Positions 26,601 through 34,156 of a DNA stretch of 64,000 bases are shown here, one piece after another. A model generated the notes under the pieces. That model had not been told where the DNA came from, searched no databases, and saw only the letters and a list, made by a program, of their open reading frames with translations. Source of the DNA: Nodosilinea sp. LEGE 07298 (GTDB taxonomy: Bacteria > Cyanobacteriota > Cyanobacteriia > Phormidesmidales > Phormidesmidaceae); assembly GCF_015207265.1 (NCBI RefSeq), contig NZ_JADEXE010000002.1, positions 1 through 64,000 on the forward strand, in the 5' to 3' direction. Position 1 is the stretch's first letter. Every line of letters starts with the position of its first letter. A program made the position numbers and the translations under genes.

Positions 26601-28707
26601 TGTTCAATTAGGGCAGTATGACCAGGCCCTGACTTACTATCAGGAGGCTCTCCAGATCAGCCAGGAAGTTGGAGAAAAAGCCGCAGAAATGTCTGCCCTG
26701 AGCTGGCTAGGTAAGATTTACCAGGCTCAAAGCCAGTATGAACTGGCCTTAGAACACTTGCAAAAGGCCCTGCGACTAGCTCAAGACATGGGGGATGTCG
26801 CTAACGAAGCTCGGGGGTTGGTCGCGATTGGCCGACTTCACCAGCTGAATGGGCGATTTGACGACACAATTGAGCTGCTGGAGCAAGCGTTGAAGACCCA
26901 GCGCCAAATCGGAGTTCGCTTCGATAAGGGCAATACCCTGACCCATCTGGGTCTGGCCTATGGCAGCCGGGGAGAAATCTCGAAAGCCGTGGAAATTTTG
27001 CAGCAGGCCATGGCGATTCACCAGGAAACCGGGGAACTGGCCAAAGAGGCGGAGACCCTGGCTAACCTAGGGCAGGTGTTGAAAGCAACTCAGCCCGAAT
27101 TGGCCATCGTGTTTTATAAACAAGCCGTCAACCTGCGGGAGGGCATTCGCGGTAGTTTGCGGGAGTTGTCCCGTGATTTGCAGCAGTCCTACACCGACAG
27201 TGTTGCTGACACCTACCGCGACCTGGCCGACCTGCTGCTGGAACAGGGACGTATTCCTGAAGCCCAGCAGGTGCTCGACTTGTTAAAACTGGAAGAACTG
27301 CGGGAGTTTACCCATACTACCCGTGCCACTTGGACGGGTAGCAAACTGGCTTATACCAACTTAGAGGAACCTGTCATTGAGGCCCACTTCAGCCTGATCG
27401 CCTTTGGCCAGAGACTTTATGAATGCCAGCAGACTAACTGCAATCAGCTCGGTGGTCTATTGGATCAGCAGGATCAGCTGATCCAGGCCTATAACCAACA
27501 GGTGAGAGCCTTTGAAGCCACCGTGCGGGACAACCGCTATGACGACCCACTGTTCCAAGATCCTGACAACCTCAGTGGAGCGGCTCAAGATTTACTGGCC
27601 GCTAACCCCAACTCGGTGCTGATTTATCCCTTCATCACCGAAGACAAACTGTGGCTGCTGTGGGCTGCTGGCAGCGCCGTCGGTACCGTCCAGGTCGAGG
27701 TTTCACAGGGGGAACTGGCCAGGACTGTGCAGCGCTTTGGTGAGTTGCTCACCTCTGGGGGAAACTTGGCCGAGCTGCAGGCTGCCAGCCAGCAACTCTA
27801 CGGTTGGATCGTGGAACCCCTGGAAGCCGAACTACAGAGGAACAACATCCAAAAGCTGATTTTCGTCAATGACCGCATCACTCGCTACATTCCTATGGCG
27901 GCCCTGTTCGATGGGGAGCAGTTTCTAATTGAACGCTACACCCTTTCCACCGTCATCTCACCAGCACTCACCGACACTGAAGACCGCCTTACCGGCCTTG
28001 ACGAGTCCCATGTGCTGGGGTTAGGGCTGAGCCAGCCTATCTCTGGCTTCACCCCTCTACCTGCAGTTGAGCCTGAGCTGGATAACATCATCCTCAGCGA
28101 TGCCACCGACACCATCGGCATTTATCCCGGTCAAATATATCTAAATGAAGCCTTTACCCTAGATCAGTTGAAAGATAACGTGCTGAACCATCGCGTCCTG
28201 CACATTGCCAGCCATGCCGCCTTTGTGCCCGGTCGTAAAGAGGACTCGTTTATTCTCCTGGGGGATGGGCAAAAACTACGGGTGACCGACATTGACGATA
28301 TGAGCGGACGCCTGAGCAACCTGCACATGGTGGTGCTCTCCGCCTGCCAAACCGCTTTAGGTGCCGAAGCCGGAGACGGCACCGAAATTGCCGGAATTAG
28401 CTCCTACTTCCTCAAAACAGGCCGGGCCAAAACCGTCATCGCTTCCCTCTGGGCCGTTAACGACAGCAGCACCAGCCTGCTGATGCAGCGCTTCTACGAA
28501 CTGCTGGCCTCTGGCGAACTGACCAAAGCGGAAGCCCTACGCCAGGCCCAACTCAGTTTGCTCTACGACGAAGATAGCGAAACTCGCCTTGCTGCTAGCC
28601 GCGCCACCATCGAATTGGAATCGCGGCCCAGTCAACCCATCTCAGACACCGGGTTTCAGCATCCCTATCACTGGGCACCCTTCATCTTGATTGGCAATGG
28701 CTTATAG
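23680..28707 (+). CDS. Giant secreted TPR-CHAT protein (1675 aa)
   Basis: A signal peptide (WLGLVVLTALMVPITSAAG) is followed by some two dozen TPR units (LNNLGxVYxxxGxYxQAIEVYQQSL and variants, about residues 45-1160), a helical linker, and a C-terminal CHAT domain (about 1360-1675). Catalytic residues are His1512 (LHIASHAAF) and Cys1556 (LSACQTA). The last residues, HPYHWAPFILIGNGL, nearly equal those of the 934-aa protein, so the two are paralogues with different repeat numbers. The TPR superhelix probably selects a protein partner for the CHAT peptidase outside the cytoplasm. Confidence 0.9.
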   Translation: MRYSTKWLGLVVLTALMVPITSAAGFSEELPPQAPGQIRANLLSASQNIEPGRLLQEGQALYYRGKFAEALEVLQVALAEYRALGDRPERYRGEVASLTAIAEVYLWQNRHDEALDLAQQALEIARTHQNDWGEVWALNIAGVAQRNLGQLEEAEASYQQALELGSTLEDKFPLNVSRLNLGAVYMAQGNIAAAREQFQQALAYLEQPSSSPELDLRRKYYQALTLQWAGLGALRAEEFDQALSFFEQSLTLGRAISNLAVEAGTLLSKGQLYQQRSKEALALEAYQQALSLYQTLGQPLRIGSTSFRIGRLYTEQDQDAQAVEAYQQSANAFEQAEDYDQQAHSLHWLGITYQSLEQYPQALAAYQQALELYRSEENRWYEADVLNSMGQVYYFQEKTVEAEAAYRQGLTIAQQISDRLKEAHALFGLGHTLIQQGNALRDTEAYEESRLVYQQSIELFQAARIIALELEDIQQEQNAIEGIIGSYLNLAWSYGYQNNYVEEVVASQRTLDLLETYRERLPETAFLERKMVALNNLGIAHSNAAQSTESIQASGTSAAIAEQLGNFDFQVRQLLSVAQEYARLDQYEQALLIGQQALKIAHDKLPQAEELELSLLLAIGKIYDDTRQYDVALEYYQQAGLLAQELDNPSIGNVVFNNIGAIHATRGQYLQALEPLQQAWEIDQSAIQQLQAEGLEAVERLCGESAASLGVRGQQNCLSIFQHRNSVTLNNLALVYHGLGRYSEAIEVYQQVLEFHRGISDRHNEMTALNNLGTVYASIGEYTQAIEVYQQSLQTARDINSRSQEATALNNLGMVYEQQGRYPEALELFQTGLAITQDIGDPSTEASLLAHIGGVYKDQGKLTEALDLYQTSLDIRQQLGEADNTNLNNMALIHHEQGHNEKALEYLYQALDITRTTGDRTAEASALGNIAALYATQADYAKALEVQQHAASIRQELGGGPNQVSALAGLGQIYVQLGQYDQALTYYQEALQISQEVGEKAAEMSALSWLGKIYQAQSQYELALEHLQKALRLAQDMGDVANEARGLVAIGRLHQLNGRFDDTIELLEQALKTQRQIGVRFDKGNTLTHLGLAYGSRGEISKAVEILQQAMAIHQETGELAKEAETLANLGQVLKATQPELAIVFYKQAVNLREGIRGSLRELSRDLQQSYTDSVADTYRDLADLLLEQGRIPEAQQVLDLLKLEELREFTHTTRATWTGSKLAYTNLEEPVIEAHFSLIAFGQRLYECQQTNCNQLGGLLDQQDQLIQAYNQQVRAFEATVRDNRYDDPLFQDPDNLSGAAQDLLAANPNSVLIYPFITEDKLWLLWAAGSAVGTVQVEVSQGELARTVQRFGELLTSGGNLAELQAASQQLYGWIVEPLEAELQRNNIQKLIFVNDRITRYIPMAALFDGEQFLIERYTLSTVISPALTDTEDRLTGLDESHVLGLGLSQPISGFTPLPAVEPELDNIILSDATDTIGIYPGQIYLNEAFTLDQLKDNVLNHRVLHIASHAAFVPGRKEDSFILLGDGQKLRVTDIDDMSGRLSNLHMVVLSACQTALGAEAGDGTEIAGISSYFLKTGRAKTVIASLWAVNDSSTSLLMQRFYELLASGELTKAEALRQAQLSLLYDEDSETRLAASRATIELESRPSQPISDTGFQHPYHWAPFILIGNGL

Positions 28708-28816
28708 ACCGGGCCTTGGTAGAGCCAGATAAACCCCTAGCCAAAGTATGGCACTCTGGGCCTCATTCTTGTTCTCGGGCAACTGGCACCCCATGCCCGA
28801 CGAATGGGCTCGGTGA

Positions 28817-28848
28817 GTGAATAAGCTCATCGTCGCTAGAGATAGGTC
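28817..28848 (+). promoter_or_regulatory. Regulon promoter motif, copy 10 (subtilisin-like protease)
   Basis: GTGAATAAG, 15 nt, GATAGGTC. It lies 30 nt before the ATG at 28879. Confidence 0.75.
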
Positions 28849-28878
28849 TGGCTAGACCCATCCTATGAGCGAACCTCC

Positions 28879-31014
28879 ATGAAAAAACTGTTGTGCCTTT
28901 TTCTCGCTGGCCTGCTGCTGGGGCTTTCCCCATTGCTGGCCCCAGCCTTGGCCCAGCCCAGCGGCGACGACCTCTACTACACCTTCTATGGCCAGCGCAT
29001 TCCATTAGTGCAACGGCGCGATCGCATCGCCGTCCTACTCACCCCCCAACCCAGCGGTACTCGCAGTGTCACTACTCCGTACCAGCAATTGCAGCAAGCC
29101 CTGCTGGGGAAGCCCAGCGGCACCCGCAACCTAGAACCTGCACCTGCCTTAGAGGTTTCGGTACGTCCCTTAGGCAGTCGCTACGCTGTCATTGAGCTAC
29201 CCAATCTGGAAGCCGAGCTAGTAGCCGCCGTTGAAGAAAGGCTACAGCAGCCCTACATCGAAGCCACCGTGCCCGTGCTCAGTCGCGCCAACCAAGACGA
29301 CACCATTCTGCTGCCCAACCAAATCATTGTCAGCTTTGAGCCGGGCACCCCCCAGAGCCAGGTGCAGCTCACCCTCAACCGCCAGGGGCTGGAGATTATT
29401 CGTCCCCTGCGCTTTAGCTCAAACCGCTACCTGGTCAGCGCCCGCCAAGGCGATGGGCTACGGGTGTTGAACCTAGCCAACCAACTCAACGGCGTAGCCG
29501 GGGTGCAGTCAGCCACGCCCAACTTTGTGCAAACGGCATCCTACCGCAGCGTGCCCCAATCCCTCGATACCATGGCCGCATCCTCAGGTGCTGCGACCCG
29601 CGTGGATGACTGGCTGGCGCGACTGCCCGGCCCCAAAGACTGGCCTGTAGCCACTGACCTGTTTCCCCTCCACTGGCACCTCGACAGCACTGCCTTTCGC
29701 GGCCCCCACCAGGTCCGTACCGATTTACAGGTGCCCCAGGCGTGGCAGGAAGGCACCCAGGGCGAAGGCGTAGTGGTAGCCGTCATCGATAGCCTGATCC
29801 AGTGGGATCACCCTGACTTGCAGCAGAGCCTCTACACCGTGCCCGATACCCAGCCCAACCGCCTACCCAACGAAATTCACGGTTGGGATTTCTCTAGCCA
29901 GGACGTGGTGTGCGACGCTGACGCCTGCATCCAGGGCGACCCCGATACCCGCATCAGCCCGGCAGAACTAGATCTGCTGCGAGAGGATTTGCAGAACACC
30001 TTCTTACTGGGCGATCGCGCCCTGCTTCAGCACTACAGCGATCTGACCCACTTCATCCAACAAGCCAGGCCTGAGTTTTTGCCCCGACAGGTGGCCACCA
30101 TCATTCGCCAGTGGATTCAGGGTGACACTATGGCCGAGTTTCACGGCACCTGGTCGAGCGGGGTGGTCGCCGCTAACCCCGGTACAGAGCGGGGCATTAT
30201 CGGCGTTGCGCCCCAGGCTCAGATTTTGCCAGTGCGAGTGTTTGGTCTGGGGGGCGAAATCACCATCGCATCGCTGGTCGAAGCCATTGGGTACGCCGCC
30301 GATCGCGGCGCGAATGTAATCAACCTCAGCCTGGGTGGGTTGTTGCCTGACCGCGAGCTGACCGACCAGATCATGGCGGTGCTCGACGCCAACCCCGATC
30401 TCGTGATCATTGCCTCTGCGGGTAACGAGAGCTTGGATGGCGTCAGCTTCCCGGCGGCTGTCCCCGGCGTGATCGCTGTGGGGGCCACGACAATTAACGG
30501 CGATCGCACCCCCTACAGCAGCTACGGCGGCGGGCTCACGGTGGTGGCCCCCGGTGGCGACACAAGCCAAGTAGCCATGCACGGCATCTTAACCACAGGC
30601 GGCACCTGGGTGCCCGGCTTTTGGCAGGGGATAGAACAACCGAAGCACCCCTGGGGCATGGGTGTCGATGAACTGGGTCGCTTTGTGCAGGTGCAGGGCA
30701 CCTCGTTTTCTGCCCCGGCAACCTCCGGGGTCGTAGCACTGATGCTAGCCGCCAACCCTAGGCTAAGTCGCACTCAGGTCACCGAAGTTCTGGGCACAAC
30801 AGCCAGCTATGACGGGTTGAAGCTCACCCAATCTGAGGCCAATCAGTATCGGCTCCAGGCTCAAGTCGGCTTTGGTACCGTGCTCGATAGCCAAGTGTTG
30901 CGGCCCACAGGGATTTTCAACTTCCCAGACCCCGTCTCGCCCGATCAGTATTATTTTGGCAGGGGGTTAGTAAACGCCGCTGCGGCTGTAAGACAAGCGA
31001 AGGCAAGGCGATGA
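28879..31014 (+). CDS. Secreted subtilisin-like (S8) serine protease
   Basis: A 711-aa exported protease. Signal peptide to about residue 25, a long prodomain (about 26-280), then the S8 domain with Asp304 (VVVAVIDSLIQWDHPDL), His422 (EFHGTWSSGVVAA), oxyanion Asn515 (SAGN) and Ser609 (GTSFSAPATSG). The stretch between Asp and His is unusually long (about 118 residues), with an acidic insert that contains two Cys (CDADAC) and could be a regulatory or calcium-binding loop. It is a likely effector or maturation protease of the secreted system and has its own motif copy 10. Confidence 0.92.
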   Translation: MKKLLCLFLAGLLLGLSPLLAPALAQPSGDDLYYTFYGQRIPLVQRRDRIAVLLTPQPSGTRSVTTPYQQLQQALLGKPSGTRNLEPAPALEVSVRPLGSRYAVIELPNLEAELVAAVEERLQQPYIEATVPVLSRANQDDTILLPNQIIVSFEPGTPQSQVQLTLNRQGLEIIRPLRFSSNRYLVSARQGDGLRVLNLANQLNGVAGVQSATPNFVQTASYRSVPQSLDTMAASSGAATRVDDWLARLPGPKDWPVATDLFPLHWHLDSTAFRGPHQVRTDLQVPQAWQEGTQGEGVVVAVIDSLIQWDHPDLQQSLYTVPDTQPNRLPNEIHGWDFSSQDVVCDADACIQGDPDTRISPAELDLLREDLQNTFLLGDRALLQHYSDLTHFIQQARPEFLPRQVATIIRQWIQGDTMAEFHGTWSSGVVAANPGTERGIIGVAPQAQILPVRVFGLGGEITIASLVEAIGYAADRGANVINLSLGGLLPDRELTDQIMAVLDANPDLVIIASAGNESLDGVSFPAAVPGVIAVGATTINGDRTPYSSYGGGLTVVAPGGDTSQVAMHGILTTGGTWVPGFWQGIEQPKHPWGMGVDELGRFVQVQGTSFSAPATSGVVALMLAANPRLSRTQVTEVLGTTASYDGLKLTQSEANQYRLQAQVGFGTVLDSQVLRPTGIFNFPDPVSPDQYYFGRGLVNAAAAVRQAKARR

Positions 31015-31092
31015 ACTTCTGAAGTCTGCCTTGACAGACAACTTCTTCAAAGGCAAGGCAATCACCATAGCCCCAAAGGGTAGCCAACCTAT

Positions 31093-31122
31093 AGATGCGC
31101 CAGCAATTATGCTGGCGCATCT
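31093..31122 (+). terminator. Hairpin after the S8 protease gene
   Basis: A perfect 12-bp stem (AGATGCGCCAGC with GCTGGCGCATCT, loop AATTAT) lies 78 nt after the stop. There is no strong T-run. It marks the right end of the regulon locus. Confidence 0.6.
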
Positions 31123-31250
31123 ACTCTCTTCCGATCTCCTGAGTAGATCTGTTCTCGCTGCTAATGAATTTGGCGGTGGGGTTTGGAAGTGCTCTATGCC
31201 GCTAGGCTCTCTATTTTGACCTACAGTCGAGCGCAGGGCGCGCATCCTAG

Positions 31251-31661
31251 CTAGCCATAAATCTGGTATAAGATTGGTATAGGCCTGAAAACCTTTGCCT
31301 GAAAGCCTTGTATATCAAGGAAATATATCAGCTTCCCAAGCTGACGTTCTATGTCACGCTTTTGTAGCTCTTTCCATTTGATCAAGGGTGATACCACGAC
31401 ATCCTCACCACACCACTGTGTTTGATCCATCTCTACCCAGCACCTGCTTACTCCCAAGATCAATGGAGAGATGTTCGTTTGAAAGCGATGGGAGTGTCGC
31501 TCTTGCATCACAGCTGAGTAATCGCTGATGGGATAACCCGTTTCACGTTGGTGAAGGCTGAGGACGGTACTGGCGCTAGAACCGACACCAGAGTCGAATC
31601 GTAAGCGGCAACCTCTCATTGCTGCCGTTGGAAGGACGATTGAAAATATACCTTCACACAT
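31251..31661 (-). CDS. Hypothetical protein, uncertain
   Basis: A 136-aa open frame with no recognised domain, signal or membrane helix. The second half (KWKELQKRDIERQLGKLIYFLDIQGFQAKVF) looks protein-like; the N-terminal third does not. It may be a remnant or a chance frame between two loci. Confidence 0.25.
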   Translation of the reverse strand: MCEGIFSIVLPTAAMRGCRLRFDSGVGSSASTVLSLHQRETGYPISDYSAVMQERHSHRFQTNISPLILGVSRCWVEMDQTQWCGEDVVVSPLIKWKELQKRDIERQLGKLIYFLDIQGFQAKVFRPIPILYQIYG

Positions 31662-31854
31662 CGATTGAGCTTTGGCTAAGCAGAGCTAATTTGGGAGAAG
31701 CCTTTTAAATTTTGGCTACCATAGCCATTGGCAGCCGGGTTAGGACGTACTGTCGGGTCGTCTAAGGGTGATGGCTATACGCGGTTTGCTGCCCCAGTGT
31801 TGGCCACTGGCGCTCAGGGAAATCCGGCCTTTAGTGAAACGGCGTTTCTAAATT

Positions 31855-33090
31855 TTGACCTTTGAGCAGCAATCAACCGCGATCGCCCGGTTAGCCCTAC
31901 ACCAGTCCCAGCGGTGCCAGGCCATCCCGACGCTGTCTGTTCTGCGGGGAAAAGTCATTGCCGCTCGTCAGTTGTGGCTCCTGTGGTCAGATCAGACCCA
32001 TCGCCAGACGGGTGTGGGAGTTTACACTTCAATTGCTGCCCTCCTAGAAACCTGGCTCACCGCAATTGCCCAACACGACAACCTGCGATCGCGGATTCTG
32101 CAAAGCCTTGCCGCTCTGACCCATCGCCCCGAAGCGGAACTAACCGCCTTCTTAGCCAGTACCAGCGACTACCAGCGTCAGCTGTTTTGGCAGCAGCTAG
32201 CGCCCCTTTCAGAGGATGCCGACCAGCTCCGAGCCATCCTCACCTGGCTCCCTGACTCCCCAGGCCTAGAGCCACAAACCAAGCATTTGGCGTCTGAGGA
32301 CTCGTCTACGGTGTTGGCAAGCTTTGCTGCTGTATCGCGGCTATTTCCGCAGTCTGTGGTGCCGGGGCTATTGGTGCTGCTGCCCGAGGATAACTGGGGC
32401 GAGGCTGCCCTCACCGCCCTTGCCCAGTTGGTAGAGGCGGTGCCACAGATTCCGGTGGCTCTGGCGCTAACCGCAGATCAGGGTCAAGGCTTACTGAATG
32501 AGCTGCCCGAATCGAGAGCTAAGGCAATGTTGCGCGGTGGCCTGATCGATGTCCCCTCTCCCGAACCGGGCAACATTAGGCAGTGGTTGAGCACTCACGG
32601 CCTAGACGACGAGCAGCTTCAGCCCCTGCTTCACCTAGCCGAAACCCACGGCACTACGCCAGAAGCCTTGGATGCCGCACTGACTCTCCTTAATCAGGCT
32701 CACCAGCCCGCGACAGCAGAGGCAGCAGAGGTTTATCGCAGTCAGGCGGAGTGGTTTTTGTTTCAGTATCTAGAGGCCAAACCGACGACCATGGGGCGAT
32801 TTCAGGTGAATGCGCGGTTAGATATAGACTTTGGCGGTCGCCCTATGGAGGTGGACTTTCTCGATGCAGCGGCCAAAATTGTGATCGAATTAGATGGCCA
32901 CTATCACTTCCAGTCCCTCGATAACTACCGCCGCGATCGCCGCAAAGATCGGCTTTTGCAGCAGCAGGGGTTTCTGGTGCTGCGCTTCCTCTCAGAAGAC
33001 GTGGTCAGTGACCTCGAAGGCATTCTCGATGCCATTGACCAGGCCATCGCCACTCACTCCCCCCTAAACCCCCACCCTTCGGAGGCATGA
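31855..33090 (+). CDS. DUF559-type PD-(D/E)XK nuclease with helical N-terminus
   Basis: A 411-aa protein. Residues about 1-290 are helical, with a P-loop-less ATPase-like stretch (VPGLLVLLPEDNWGEAALTALAQ). The C-terminal 120 residues match the DUF559/Vsr-like nuclease core: MEVDFLD, IVIELDGHYHF and QGFLVLRFLSEDV, giving Glu and Asp metal ligands. No ATG is available; the frame opens right after a TAA and starts with TTG at 31855, so the N-terminus may be wrong or truncated. The stop at 33090 overlaps the next gene. First gene of a three-gene cassette with a double-ATPase, in which it is the probable nuclease effector. Confidence 0.7.
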   Translation: MTFEQQSTAIARLALHQSQRCQAIPTLSVLRGKVIAARQLWLLWSDQTHRQTGVGVYTSIAALLETWLTAIAQHDNLRSRILQSLAALTHRPEAELTAFLASTSDYQRQLFWQQLAPLSEDADQLRAILTWLPDSPGLEPQTKHLASEDSSTVLASFAAVSRLFPQSVVPGLLVLLPEDNWGEAALTALAQLVEAVPQIPVALALTADQGQGLLNELPESRAKAMLRGGLIDVPSPEPGNIRQWLSTHGLDDEQLQPLLHLAETHGTTPEALDAALTLLNQAHQPATAEAAEVYRSQAEWFLFQYLEAKPTTMGRFQVNARLDIDFGGRPMEVDFLDAAAKIVIELDGHYHFQSLDNYRRDRRKDRLLQQQGFLVLRFLSEDVVSDLEGILDAIDQAIATHSPLNPHPSEA

Positions 33091-34145
33091 TGCTTTCACT
33101 GCGACCCATTCCCCTATCAGACTTGCTCTTGAGCCGCCTACTTTTCGCCGATACCAACGGTATGACCATCAGCGAGTTGAAAGTTGCCCTCAAGGCGATC
33201 GCTGGCAGCGAGCTATCGAACACCGCCTATACAGAGCAAATCGAAACCACCCTCACCAACCTCAGCGAGCAAGACTACACCCAGCCTGTCAGCTCGTCCC
33301 GCCACCAACTGAGCGGTCGCGGGCGTCAGCACATCCTTAACGGCCTCAGACTCAAGACCCTGCCCCCCAGACTCCAGTGGAAAACCCTGAAGAACACCGA
33401 CTGGATTGCCCACGCCCTCAACCTCCCCGCCCTTTCAACCGAGACCCGTAGACGGCTAGCGGAGGCAGATGGACTGCGAGCGGCCATCCTCCAGCAGGGC
33501 TTTGACCTGTCCATTGCTCCCTTCAGCACCCTCACCCAGGCTCGCAATGCCCTACTGTGGCAGCACCTGTGTAACCCCAAAACTGCTGAAAAGCTCCAGA
33601 CCCAGCTCCCCGACCTGCAACAGCACGCATTTAACCAGGGCACTGTCATGGCCGCACTGCTGAATGATTTGCTTCAAGCCCCCAAACCCCTGCCCTGGGA
33701 CAAGGCGCTATCACAGCTGGTGGCCAGGGTCGCTCAAGCCAAGCGCACCACTCCTGATGAACTGCGCACCGCGATTTTGCGTCAAGCCCTGACCAGCACA
33801 GAGCCGGTACCCCAAAAACCTGATACCTCTAACAAGAATGACCTGGCCACCTTATCGGATGAGGAGTTTGCTGAGCTTACCCTCAATGCGGCTAAAGCAA
33901 CTCAAGATGGCCGGTTAGGAGACTCCAAAGTATTTATCTCGCGGGTCTGGGCAACCTTACAGCAACAGCACCCAGACCTAAAGCTCAGTCTAGAAGGCTT
34001 CAAACAGCGTTTGGTAAACGCTAATCAGCAGCGAAGACTCGATCTAAGTCGGGCTGACCTAGCCTATGCCTTGGATGCCAAAGATGTATCGGCCTCTGAA
34101 ATTAATCACCTAAACAGTACGTTCCATTTTATTCGTCTTGACTAA
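33087..34145 (+). CDS. Conserved cassette protein of unknown function (352 aa)
   Basis: No family recognised with confidence. The N-terminus (about 5-75) looks like a winged-helix (LLLSRLLFADTNGMTISELKVALKAI). The C-terminal 90 residues form a second compact domain (GDSKVFISRVWATLQ...FKQRLVNANQQRRLDLSRADL...ATFHFIRLD-like end) that I recall from proteins encoded next to large ATPases in defence loci. It overlaps the nuclease gene by 4 nt and ends 11 nt before the ATPase gene, so the three are one operon. Possible adaptor or DNA-binding subunit. Confidence 0.6.
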   Translation: MMLSLRPIPLSDLLLSRLLFADTNGMTISELKVALKAIAGSELSNTAYTEQIETTLTNLSEQDYTQPVSSSRHQLSGRGRQHILNGLRLKTLPPRLQWKTLKNTDWIAHALNLPALSTETRRRLAEADGLRAAILQQGFDLSIAPFSTLTQARNALLWQHLCNPKTAEKLQTQLPDLQQHAFNQGTVMAALLNDLLQAPKPLPWDKALSQLVARVAQAKRTTPDELRTAILRQALTSTEPVPQKPDTSNKNDLATLSDEEFAELTLNAAKATQDGRLGDSKVFISRVWATLQQQHPDLKLSLEGFKQRLVNANQQRRLDLSRADLAYALDAKDVSASEINHLNSTFHFIRLD

Positions 34146-34156
34146 AGCCAATATCT

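Noticed and set aside
31722-31865. Short in-frame stretch ending FSETAFLNFDL just before the nuclease gene
   Set aside because: About 45 codons with no start codon and no recognised family; it may be the tail of a lost gene, but this cannot be shown.
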